A DNA stretch of 64,000 bases from Dermacentor variabilis (taxonomy: Eukaryota; Arthropoda; Arachnida; Ixodida; Ixodidae). Position 1 is the first letter of the stretch. Each line of letters starts with the position of its first letter. The stretch is from NCBI RefSeq assembly GCF_050947875.1, contig NW_027460291.1, positions 27,428,662 to 27,492,661 of the forward strand, given 5' to 3'. A model generated the notes under the pieces. That model did not search any database and was not told where the DNA came from. It saw nothing but the letters and a program-made list of their open reading frames with translations. The translations under genes and the position numbers were made by a program. Shown here piece by piece: positions 12,112-22,181 of this stretch.

Positions 12112-14213
12112 TTAAAGGGAAGCTGAAAGCTTTTCCAGAAAAAATGAGTGAAGAGCAGTACGTCGTGGTTTTAAACCCTCTGAATTCAAATATCGCATCG
12201 AAATTGAGCGAGAGAAAGCGCAAACATATATTATTTCGACGAAAAGTGAAGCAGCAGACACGCCCAGCTCGCGCGCCTCGTTTTCTCCTGTGATTGGTCG
12301 AGCACCTCGTGACGTCAGCAATGGTGTTCGTCCGGACCGACGGCTGCCGCTACACACGAAGCAGGGTTCCAGGTAGTTTGGTGGTGTTTTGCTGAGACGG
12401 TAATGGAAAATTTCGAGAGCTTGCGTTTCTCTGAGGAGTTCGGCGTTAAGTCCAAACTCCAGGAGAGCGATTTTGTGCGCGACGGTGATGGGCGACGGCT
12501 TCGAGCGACAAAACGGGCCATCGCTTGAACAAATCGCTCGGTGTTGTCGCTCGATCGCTCGTTTCTAGAAATCTGGTACTCGTCGCTGGTCGCCCGGAAA
12601 TGCTATGAGTGACTAGCCAATAGTGCGAAGCCGAAACTGGATGTACATAACACAAATACTACTGTTTGACGCACGGAATGAGCAAATTGTTGAATTTTAC
12701 ACGTGCAAAAATAAGAACCTATTGCAAGACCTTCAGAAATATTTTATGCTCCTTCAGTAAAATACATCAACTTAAATTGATAAAGCATGCGTCACGCTAG
12801 TTTCGGTGCATATATTGCTGCCCTCATACCGGGAAGTCGTCGCTCAAAGCCGTCGCTCGCGTGGAGTTCAGCTTGCAAGCGACGAGTGAACGCGACAGAC
12901 ATCGCCTCGCTTGTCGCGCTGTCGCTGTCGCGTGCAAGATCACATGTAAGGGATTTATACTTTACTCCCTACATGTACGAGCCGAGTGCGAAGAGCCGGC
13001 CTCTCCAAGAAGCCAAAAAATGCTGGTGCAAGCAATGCTTTCCACGTGAACGAAGGCAAAGTGTTAGCATCTCCTTGTGTTGGAAATGTTCTTTGGCGAG
13101 TGTTTTTTGCTAAGCTGCACTCAGTGTTCCAGTGAGTACATTTCTGGGCAGACAACTGTAGTGTTATGTTGCTGCATGCCTCCTCGTAGAACGTAAGGGG
13201 TGATGCGATCTTCGGCATTTGTGAGCTGCCCCAAAGCTGTCCGCAATCTACACAGACGGTTTAAACGCGGGAAAAGTTTACCGGCTGTTGTAGCACGCGT
13301 AGTATAGAACCTTCATCAGCGCGCCATCCGCACTCTACTCGTAACCGGCGAATTCCGTCAGCTACGTGAGCTGGTCGGTTTCACTACGTGCGCAAGAGAA
13401 GGGGGAGCGCCGCGTCCTGGAGTGAGCAGGCTTTCCAACACATGCAAACTTTACGCTTGCACTGTGTTATGGTAGCTGCATGCAGGCTGTTTCACAACAC
13501 ACGTGCAAATAGAAAATTCGCGGCGCTTGGCGATGAAACCTGCGTCAAGGGTGGGAGATAAACATGTACCTTCCGTTCAGCGTGCTAATTTTTTTAGGAG
13601 AACCTAACGCACGCATTATTGATAAACTTCGGTAGTAGTCGTCACGGAAGTGGTTAGAGCACAACACTGTTGTTCTTGAGCGCTTGAAGTTGTTTCGCTT
13701 CACAGCAGCCTCCCACTTAGCTGAAAGCTTCTTGTCTTGCAGGAACTAATGGAACATCGAAACATAGTCGCGGCCGCTGGCGTTCGTGCAAGCGTAGGCT
13801 GCACAGAACGCCGGCATAATCGGCCTACAAGTTCAATTGATGCTGCGCACGTCAACTACCACTCCTATATACACCCAAAGGAATGTAGGGTCGAGCGAAG
13901 TAGATTAGGACTGCACGCACGCAGAAATAAGCCCGGTCAGGCACGGTCGCGGAGACTGCGAAGGAGCGGAATACCAGTGTTGACGTCACCACGCCGCGGT
14001 TTCCGGTCTCCGCTTGCATCGTCAGCGTCAGCAGCAGCGCGCGGCGCTCGACGGGGGGTGGAACTACAGCGCAATTTTAACCGACGATCGCGTCGCTCCT
14101 AAGTGAAAAATCACCCCCCCCCCAAAAAAATTTTACCTTCATGGTTTATAAGGTTCCCGCATCCGTATATGAGCGTCTTGTTGAATTCGACAGACTCTTC
14201 AGCTTCCCTTTAA
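12112..14213. mobile_element. TTAA-target DNA transposon, non-autonomous, inside gypsy-1
   Basis: TTAA occurs at both edges (12112-12115 and 14210-14213). Inside them the ends begin AGGGAAGCTGAA and, on the other strand, AGGGAAGCTGAA, an inverted repeat of at least 12 bases. Removing the element and one TTAA rejoins gypsy coding sequence into the frame NASLTSETDNSDD. TTAA target choice is typical of the piggyBac and Kolobok superfamilies; which one is not clear. No intact transposase was seen. The interior has two GCGAC-rich blocks (about 12450-12625 and 12795-12945) that look loosely inverted relative to one another, and open frames with no recognised domain. Confidence 0.75.
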
Positions 14214-16230
14214 CTTCAGAGACCGACAATTCCGATGACGTGCACGAACCGCGCCTTCGCTTACGAACTGCTGACGATTGTATGGTGCCCTCTGGCCATG
14301 AACAACTCCTTGTAGTTAACTCTGCCGTCACTGATGGTGACGTTTTTTTGTACCGTAAGCCCGTTGCTTATCCAAATGGATTGCTCTGGCACCCAGCCTT
14401 CGCTTCACCAACGGCACGGCCACTTTGGCTGTACTCAACACAACCAATGAGCGAGTCCTGCTTTCTAAAGGCACCGTTCTCACGTGCGTCCTGGACATAC
14501 AGCCTAGCTCTGTGCTTACCTCGACTACTGCTGTTTCACAACCGCCCACAGCTGTGGATCCGGTCCCTGCTTCTGTTGTCGCTAGTACCAGCAGCTCCGA
14601 TCTAACGCCACAGGAGACGGGGGAGTTACTCGCGTTGTTATCCAAGCATAAAGACTCCTTCGACGTCCACTCTGCTCTTCTGGGAGAGACTTCTGCGAAG
14701 GCTCATCGCATACACACAGATCGAACTTTCATCGTGCGCCGGCCACCATATCGCGTTTCTTCCGCTGAACGACAGATCAATACCCACGTTGCCGACATGC
14801 TGAAACGTAGCATAATCCACCCATTCTCAAGCCCTTGGTCGTCACCTGTCGGTTTGGTGCGTAAGAAAGACGGCTCAGTTCGATTTTGCGTAGACTACCG
14901 TGCCTTGAACAAAATAACCTGCAAAGATTTATATCCACTGCCCCGAATCGATGATGCGTTAGATTCCTTACAATTCATTACAAGGCGCGGAGTATTTCTA
15001 CAGCCTTGATCTACGCTCCGGATAATGTCAGATCCCCATGCACGACGCAGACAAAGAGAAAACCGCCTTTGCCACACCCGATGGACTTTCCGAATTTAAC
15101 TAAATGCCTTTCGGCCTGTGTAATGCTCCCGCCTCATTTGAGCGGATCATTGACACCATACTACGGGGCCTAAAGTGGAAGACTTCCATCAGCACTTGCA
15201 GCGCCTCGACGAAGTCCTGGCATGCCTCTCAGCTGCTGGCCTTCAACTGAATACAAAAAAGTGCCACTTCGCCAGCAGAACCTTTAAAGTGCTCGGACAC
15301 CTTGTCAGCAAAGAGGGCCTTCGGCCCGACCCCGACAAGATTACCGCTGTCCTCCGCTTTCCCAGGCCTCAACGCGCCAAAGACTTGCGTAGCTTCTTTG
15401 GCCTAGCTTCGTATTTCCGGCACTTCATACGTAATTTTGCCACCAATGCGGCGCCGCTCCAACTCCTTCCTTCTGGAGCCACCTACGTATGTTCAGACGA
15501 TTGCCAAACTGCTTTTGACGCCCTCAAGCGTACCCTCGCGTCTGAACCTGTGCTTTGTCATTTCGACAACACCACACCCACTCTTCTACATACTGACTCC
15601 AGCAGACATGGTATCGGCGCTGTTCTTCTGCAACGTCAGCAAAATTCTGACGAACGTGTGGTTGCATACGCAAGTCGCACGCTAACAGCTGCAGGGAAAA
15701 ATTATACGATTACCGAGCAAGAGTGCCTCGCCATTGTTTGGTCCGTCCAAAAATTTTGGCCTTACCTGCACGGCCGCCACTTTACGGTCGTTACTGATCA
15801 CCACGCCTCGTGCTGGTTGGCGACGCTAAAGAATTCAACGGGACGTCTTGGCCGTTGGATACTTCGTTTACATGAACACGACTTCGGCGTCACCTACAAG
15901 TCTGGAAAAAAATACCAGGATGTCGATGCTCTCTCTCGTTGTCCCCCACCACCGTCTTCAAATGTTGCTTGCTTAGCACTTTATGTGAGGAAACCGCAGG
16001 GCGCGTCGCCTGCATTCCCTTCACTCGCAGCTCTCGACCGGCTCCCTTCCAGCCACTCTCATATGTTTGCCTCTAGCCAACGTAATGACTCCTACTGCCA
16101 CTCCGTTATGGAGCGTATTTGCGGATCAACTCGTCCACCTTACGCTCGGCTCCTGCGGCAGTTGAAGAACTTCAAGATCGAAGATTTTATATTATACCAA
16201 TACGTGTTTCATCCCGAAGGACACCGTTAG
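14214..16230 (+). pseudogene. Gypsy-1 pol: reverse transcriptase and RNase H
   Basis: RT begins in the frame open at 14425-15009, with [16 protein letters not shown] and [13 protein letters not shown] shift near 15005 and stops near 15028 and 15101 follow. [13 protein letters not shown] is readable near 15112. After GLKWK (about 15175) the sequence jumps to HQHLQRLDEVL, so the segment that should hold the YLDD active site is missing. From 15175 a 351-codon frame continues with the connection and RNase H region: LHTDSSRHGIGAVL, then TITEQECLAIVW and VVTDHHASCWL. In an intact element this enzyme copies the RNA genome inside the particle. Confidence 0.85.
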
Positions 16231-17326
16231 GTTCCTGTCATTCCCGATCACTTCGGGCCCAGATATTACAGACCTTTCACGTGGATCCAACTGCCGGTCA
16301 CTTTTGTTTCCATAAAACCTACGGGCGAATTCGCAGCCGCTTCTTTAGGCCTGGACTTGCAACCAGCGTAGCGAAATACGTGGCTTCCTGTTCGCTCGGC
16401 CAACACCGCAAACGACTGACTTCACCTCCGGCTGGACTGCTCCAACCTGTCGCGTGTCCTGAAACTCCTTTCACAGTCGTTGGTATCGACCTCTATGGAC
16501 CGCTACCCTTAACCACTGGCGGTAAACGATGGATCGTCACAGATGGAGACCACTTGACACGGTACGCTGAAACTGCCGCACTATCTTCGGGATCCGCAGA
16601 GGAGGTTCCCGCCTCTTTCTTGGAAGCCATCTTTTTACGGCACGGAGCCCCACGTGTCCTTTAGAGTCACCGCGGCAGGGCCTTTCTCTCTAAATTTCTC
16701 GACGATGTTCTCCGTGCGTCCAATACCATCCATAAAACGACTTCCACCTACCACTCTCAAACTAATGGTCTCACAGAGCGCTTTCATCGCACGCTGTCCG
16801 ACATGATATACATCAACCCTGACCACACCAATTGGGATGTCATTCTACCATTCGTCACTTTCTCATACAACATGGCCGTCCAACGCACTACGGGGTACTC
16901 CACTTTTTCCTAGTGTATGGTAGACAACCGATCACTACCTTCGACGTTTCTTTCTTCGGAGTCCCCATGCGTTTGTCCACATCAGTGTGTGAGCAGTTCG
17001 TTTCGCGCATTTCCCGGTGTCACCAACGTGCCCGCCTCAACACCGACGCCAGTCAACAAGACCGCAAAATTCGCTACGACCCATCTCACCGTGTCGTTTC
17101 CTTCTACCCTGGACACGAAGTGGTACTGTGGACCCCAGTTCGCGCTCCTGGATTGTGCGAGAAATTTCAGTCCCGTTTTATCGGGCCCTGCATTGTTCGG
17201 GAACAGACTTCGCCAGTTAACTATCGTGTCACTCCAGTTGTTCCGCCTTTGGACGGCCGCTGCCGTGCCACAGAGATTGTGCATATTTCGCGTTTAAAGC
17301 CTTTCATACGGCGTTTCCTGCCATAA
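16231..17326 (+). pseudogene. Gypsy-1 pol: integrase
   Basis: The zinc-binding part has both His (HVDPTAGH), but the second Cys of the CxxC pair reads Gly (CSLGQ). The core shows GIDLYGPLP (first Asp). The second Asp position reads SHRGRAF just after a TAG at 16662-16664. The third acidic residue is present in TNGLTERFHRTL. A GPY/F-like module (RFIGPCIV) and HISRLKPF close the protein at 17326. Integrase would insert cDNA into the chromosome. The stop, the His replacing Asp and several shifts make it inactive. Confidence 0.85.
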
Positions 17327-17367
17327 ACAGCGGCCAAGTTGGCCGCTTCCACGCGCGGGGGAAATTG

Positions 17368-17486
17368 TGTGAGCATTATTTTACCCCTTCAGCTTCATCT
17401 GTATATATTCATCATTATGGCCAGCGTCACGGTCTTAAGCGCGCGACTTGCGAAATAAGCCGTTGAGGCTCAACAGCTGTCTCGCA
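17368..17486 (+). repeat. Gypsy-1 LTR c (3' LTR)
   Basis: About 119 bases, TGTGAGC...CTCGCA, preceded by the purine-rich run GCGGGGGAAAT and followed by the ATAT target duplication, after which LINE copy 2 ORF2 resumes. Confidence 0.85.
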
Positions 17487-18541
17487 ATATCTACCATTAA
17501 TAATACAATCGCACTTAAAAGGATGTGGGAAGAGGTCAGGAAGTTCAACGGGGAAGACTCATCATACACGATACCCTTACACCTTCAGGCACTAGGACAA
17601 CACTACGAGAGCAAGCGAATATACTTAGGGAGCATTTCTATAACGTATCCAGCTCGTCTAATTACTCAAACAGGTTTTTAAAATACAAACTGTCGGCAGA
17701 AAAGGAGAAACTACCAGCGCTTGTATGTTAAGGGACGAATACAACGCTCCATTCATGATACAAGAACTTAACAGGGTTCCCTGCGCGGGCAAAAGAACTG
17801 CAGTAGGTCCTCACCGGATCCATCACTCCTTGCTTGCACGCCTGTCCCAAGCATCCGTAGATGCTCTCCTTGAATTTTTCAACAAAGTATCTGAATCTGG
17901 AAGCATGCCAAGAAGTTGGAAAAACGCAATAGTTGGGCTCTTCTTAAGCAGGTAAATCCCCCACATCCCCAAGCAGCTTTCGACCCATTGCCCTGAGAAG
18001 CTGTTTGGCGAAATCGAACGAAAGTGTCGTAAATGCGAGATTAACATTCGCGCTTCTTATACGGAACTTCACTAATTTTCATCAGTGCGGGTATAAAAAA
18101 GTGTGTTCAACGACGGACCACCTCGTCCAACTTGAACACGAAATACGTGAAGCTTTCTTACACAAACAGAACTGCCTGGCTGTATTCTTCGATTTAGAAA
18201 AGGCGCATAACACCACGTGGAGATTCGGAATCTTACGCGACCTCGCTGCGTTAGGAATCCGTGGAAAAATGCTAAACTGTGTCCCTGATTTTTTTGTCCA
18301 ACAGAACATTAGAAATACGTCTAGGCACTGTGCTCTCGCGCACATTTATCAAGGAAAACGGCCTGCCACCAGGTTGCGTACTAAGCACAGCACTCTTTAT
18401 AGTAAAAATTAGTGCTATTCTCGCAAAACGAGTATTGTACTTAAAATTGCATGATCTCGCACTGCCGGTAAAACAAGAATATAAATTCTTGGGAGTAATC
18501 ATTGACAAAAAAGCAAACTTGCTAGCCCATATTAAAACACT
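17487..18541 (+). pseudogene. LINE copy 2 ORF2, RT part
   Basis: Continues from 9693 with STINNT, then the family blocks near KRMWEEVRKFNG, FFDLEKAHNTTWRFGILRDL (about 18187-18246) and KFLGVIIDKKANLLAHIKTL (18484-18541). The YVDD-type active site segment seen in copy 5 is absent: sequence jumps from KISAI to a short link before the KFLGV block. The frame changes several times. The piece ends exactly at the gypsy-2 LTR. Confidence 0.75.
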
Positions 18542-18677
18542 TGTAAAGGGGGTTTATTCGGGTCGTAGAGAAGCAGCGACCAACGCGGCAACCGCAGGTA
18601 GGGCGCAGCCAGCGAACGAACTGGGTACGAGCAACGCGATGGCAATGGGGCTTTTCAGCCTGGCGATCTTCGTCACA
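18542..18677 (-). repeat. Gypsy-2 3' LTR
   Basis: About 136 bases. On the minus strand it starts TGTGACGAAGATCGCC and ends GAATAAACCCCCTTTACA, with TG...CA ends and an AATAAA signal near its end. CCGGGGTGAT lies just upstream of it. The matching 5' LTR was not found at the other end. Confidence 0.65.
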
Positions 18678-18713
18678 ATCACCCCGGAATTGAAGAGTAG
18701 CCATCCTGGCGAC

Positions 18714-19960
18714 CTAGGAAGAGGTGGGCGGATCGTAATACTGCTTCAGCCGGTCAATGTGCACAGTCTCTCGCCCCCGACGACGCAGATCGGAAGATGG
18801 CGATACGGGCTCGACCACGTAGTTCACTGGTGATGTTTGTGCAACCACGTGGTAGGGCCCGTGGTACTTCGGGAGGAGCTTGGACGAAAGGCCAAGAGCA
18901 GCAACAGGTGGGACCCAAAGCCACACGAGTGAGTCGACGCGGAAAGGGTGAGGGGAGGATTCAGGTCATGGCGTTCTCTTAGGCGGCACCGTTGAGCAGA
19001 CGTCAAAGAACGGGCCAGTTGTCGGCATTTCTCGGCGCGCTTAGCAACCGTAGAAGCAGATGAGCATTCAGCAGGGTCCGGCCGGTACGGGAGAACAGTA
19101 TCAATGGTGCTGGAGGGATGGCGGCCGTAAAGCAGAAAGAATGGTGAGAATCTGGTAGTGGCTTGAGAGGCAGTGTTATATGCGTAAGTGACGAACGGAA
19201 GTACAAGGTCCCAGTTGGAGTGGTCAGATGCAACATAAATTAATAGCATGTCACCAAGAATTCTGTTGAATCATTCTGTTAAGCCATTTGTCTGTGGATA
19301 AGCAGTAGTAGTGCGGTGAATAATTTGGCATTCAGATAGGAGGGACTGCAGGATATCCGAGAGGAATACGCGGCCCCGATCGCTCAACAGTTCACGAGGT
19401 GAGCCAAGGCGGAGAACGAAGTTGTTTGGAATGAACGAGGCGACGTCTTTTGCCAATGCGGCAGGCAAGGCGGCGGTTTCAGCATACCGTGTCAAATGAT
19501 CCAAGGCGACAACAATCCATCGGTTGCCAGCGCCAGTAGATGGAAAAGGCCCGTATATATCAATGCCGACACGGTCAAATGGCTGAGCTGGGCAGGGAAG
19601 TGGTTGGAGAGGGGCGGTGGAAAGATGCGGGACACATTTGCGTCGCGGGCAGGCAATGCAGGAGCGTACGTATTTGTGGACGAAGGTGTACATCCCTTGC
19701 CAATAATATTGTAGGCGAAGCCGTGTGTAAGTTTTTGACAGTCCGCCGTGACCACACTGCGGGTCAGAATGAAAAGCGGAGCAGAACTCTTGTCGTAGGT
19801 GGCGAGGCACTAGTAAGAACCATTTCCTGCCGTCAGTGTGGTAGTTGAGGTGGTATAAAGTCCGTCCCGGATTGTGAAATGCAGCGCCTGTCGGCGTGAC
19901 GCTCGAGGTGCCAAAGTTGCCGGAGGATTTGACAAAAAATGGAACATCATGACGATCCAT
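18714..19960 (-). pseudogene. Gypsy-2 pol: integrase
   Basis: From 19960 down to 19271 a 229-codon frame shows the HHCC zinc region (HSDPQCGH and CIACPRRK), GIDIYGPFP with the first catalytic Asp, LLSDRGRVF with the second, and QTNGLTE with the third acidic residue. The next codon is TGA where relatives have Arg (19271-19273), cutting the protein directly after the catalytic Glu. The C-terminal part continues at 19249-18824 (SNWDLVLPFVTYAYNT) and, after a frame change, ends with a GPY/F module (LPKYHGPYHVV) and HIDRLKQYYD at 18714. One nonsense codon and one shift separate it from an intact integrase. Confidence 0.85.
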
Positions 19961-21395
19961 GGGTCTTTTCGTTGCTCCGATGCCATGTCCAGGATGTCAA
20001 ATGGTGAGATGTCATGTCTGTCGGTAGAAGTCCTGCTGTCTGAAGTAACTGGGGAGCGCGAGAGGGCATCGGCGTCAGCGTGTTTGCGTCCAGAGCGATA
20101 GACGACACGGATATCATATTCCTGGATTCGGAGGGCCCACCGAGCGAGGCGGCCCGACGGGTCTTTTAGGCTGGACAGCCAGCAAAGAGCGTGATGATCC
20201 GTCACCACGTCAAAGCGCCGACCATAGAGATATGGACGAAATTTTTGAAGAGCCCATACGATAGCCAAGCACTCTTTTTCTGTTACTGAGTAATTGGCCT
20301 CAGGTTTCGTGAGGGCGCGATTGGCACAGGCGACTACGTATTCGGCATTAGTGTTCTTGCGTTGTGCGAGCACGGCACCAAGGCCGACACCACTGGGGTC
20401 AGTGTGAAGTTCTGTAGGTGCGGTTGCATCAAAATGGCGCAAGATTGGCGGAGACGTGAGTAGGTGACGAAGAGTCGTAAAGGCATCAGCAGAGGCTTCC
20501 GACCAAGCAGAAAGTTCATTGTCGCCTTGGAGAAGTTGGTTTAGTGGTGCGATCACAGTAGCGAAATTGCGAACGAAACGTCGAAAATAAGAGCATAGGT
20601 CAATGAAGCTGCGTAGTGCTTTCAAGTTAGTGGGCTTTGGAAATTCAGATACGACGCGAAGTTTAGCAGGATCAGGAAGAATGCCTTCTTTGGAGACAAC
20701 GTGGCCTAATATAGTCAGTTTTGGAGCTGCAAATCGGCACTTCTTTAAGTTAAGCTGGATACCAGCATTCCGGAGACAGGTCAAAACTTGATGTAAACGC
20801 CGAAGATGGGTCGGAAAATCAGGAGAAAAGACGACAATGTCGTCGAGGTAGCAGAGGCAAGTATGCCACTTCAGGCCGCGTAGAATGCCGTCCATCATGC
20901 GTTCGAAGGTGGCGGGCGCATTGCACAGACCGAACGCCATTACAGTAAATTCATACCAGCCATCTGGTGTTACAAACGCGGTTTTAGAACAGTCAGCGTC
21001 AGCCATGGGCACCTGCCAGTAGCCAGAGCGGAGATCTAAGGAGGAAAAAAAAACTCCGCTCCTTGCAAACAGTCAAGTGCGTCGCCAATTCGTGGCAAGG
21101 GGTATACATCCTTTCGGGTAATCCTGTTAAGCCTTCGATAATCGACACAAAATCGTATGGTGCCGTCTTTCTTTATAACTAGGACGACTGGTGATGCCCA
21201 AGGACTACTAGAAGGCTGGATGACCCCGCGATTGAGCATGTCGTTCACCAGGTCATTGATAACGCGTCTTTCAGTCGCTGATACTTGGTAGGGACGCTCT
21301 CGAATTGGTGCATGGCCCCCAGTGTCGATAGTGTGCGAAACAGTCGTTGTGCGGCCGAGTGATGTTGCTTGGCAGTCAAAAGACGAAGAGAAGCC
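19810..21395 (-). pseudogene. Gypsy-2 pol: reverse transcriptase and RNase H
   Basis: The frame 21012-19810 (400 codons) holds [16 protein letters not shown], the intact active site [13 protein letters not shown], the thumb and connection, then RNase H ([39 protein letters not shown]). Upstream, 21248-21036 encodes [16 protein letters not shown] and [12 protein letters not shown]. The two frames are separated at a run of A/T (about 21040-21050), a likely homopolymer frameshift. Earlier linker sequence with [19 protein letters not shown] content runs to 21395. This is a fairly young, nearly intact RT compared with gypsy-1. Confidence 0.85.
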
Positions 21396-22075
21396 TTAGA
21401 GCAAGCGAAGAAGTTCGTCGCGTTGCGTCATCGTAAGGTCACTGGCAATAGCTGGCGTAAAAGAACGCGGCAGTGACTGAGGAAGCGATGCCTCGAGAGC
21501 AGCAAGATAAGTGGAGTCGTCCATCCTGTCAAATGTTGAAGATGAGGTCAGTGGCTCTGCTTTCCCAAGGCTTTCACGGCGGCGTAAAGTAATTGGTTCA
21601 GCCGATGGGTTTGAGACGCACATGAGAGAAGCGCCAGCTTTGAACTCGAGGACGGCGAACGGCAGTGGTAGTGAACGGCGGCGAACTAAGAGTTCGGACG
21701 GAGCGAAGAGTACTGTGCCGTCATCTACAGATTCGCAAGAGATACAAGAGTGGAAGACCAGGCAGGTATAACGGTGTCTTCTTAAACAGCGATTTTGCGA
21801 CAATGGTCCTTATCGTCCATGATAATATCGGTCGCAAACTGAAACAGCTCGATTTCAGCGCGGGCACAGTCAATGATCGCATGATGTGTGGAGAGAAAGT
21901 CCCAACCAAATATGACGTCGTGTGAACATGATGGCAACACGATGAATTCTATGACATAGAGGACCTCCTTAATTACGACACGAGCAGTGCAGGCGCCGGA
22001 TGGCTCGACGTGCTGCGCGTTGGCAGTTCTAAGAGACAGTCCAGAAAGCGGCGTCGTCACTTTTCCTATCTTGCG
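21396..22075 (-). pseudogene. Gypsy-2 protease C-terminus and linker
   Basis: The minus-strand frame 22060-21782 contains the second half of a retroviral-type aspartic protease (VIEFIVLPSCSHDVIFGWDFLSTH), beginning after RKIGKVTTPLSG. The DTG half is separated by the CR1-like LINE: LAFVDT occurs at about 26533-26550. The downstream frame 21803-21396 carries the linker to RT with no domain I recognise. About a dozen codons around the DTG loop seem lost at the LINE insertion site. Confidence 0.75.
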
Positions 22076-22181
22076 GCAAATTTACTTATTCATTTATTTA
22101 AGATACTTCCAGGGCCCGAAGGCATTACAGAAAGGAGTAGGTGAACATAACAAAACATTTGTGCAATAGACAAAGACAGAT

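Larger units (their letters stand above)
9694..17486 (+). mobile_element. Gypsy-1, Ty3/gypsy element with three LTRs inside LINE copy 2
   Basis: Three related LTRs of about 120 bases lie at 9694-9812, 10309-10430 and 17368-17486, all in plus orientation, beginning TGTGA(C/G)CATTATTTTACC and ending CTGTCTCGCA. The outer pair is flanked by ATAT (9690-9693 and 17487-17490), the integrase target duplication. The middle LTR leads into gag, protease, RT, RNase H and integrase. A purine-rich run (GCGGGGGAAAT) precedes the last LTR. The 496 bases between the first two LTRs do not look like gypsy sequence. The element is defective, with a DNA transposon in protease, a lost RT active site and integrase lesions. 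Confidence 0.85.

Noticed and set aside
13140..13290. A THAP-type zinc finger inside the TTAA element
   Set aside because: Cys residues and a GDAIFG string suggested it, but stops interrupt the frame and the CxxH end was not found.
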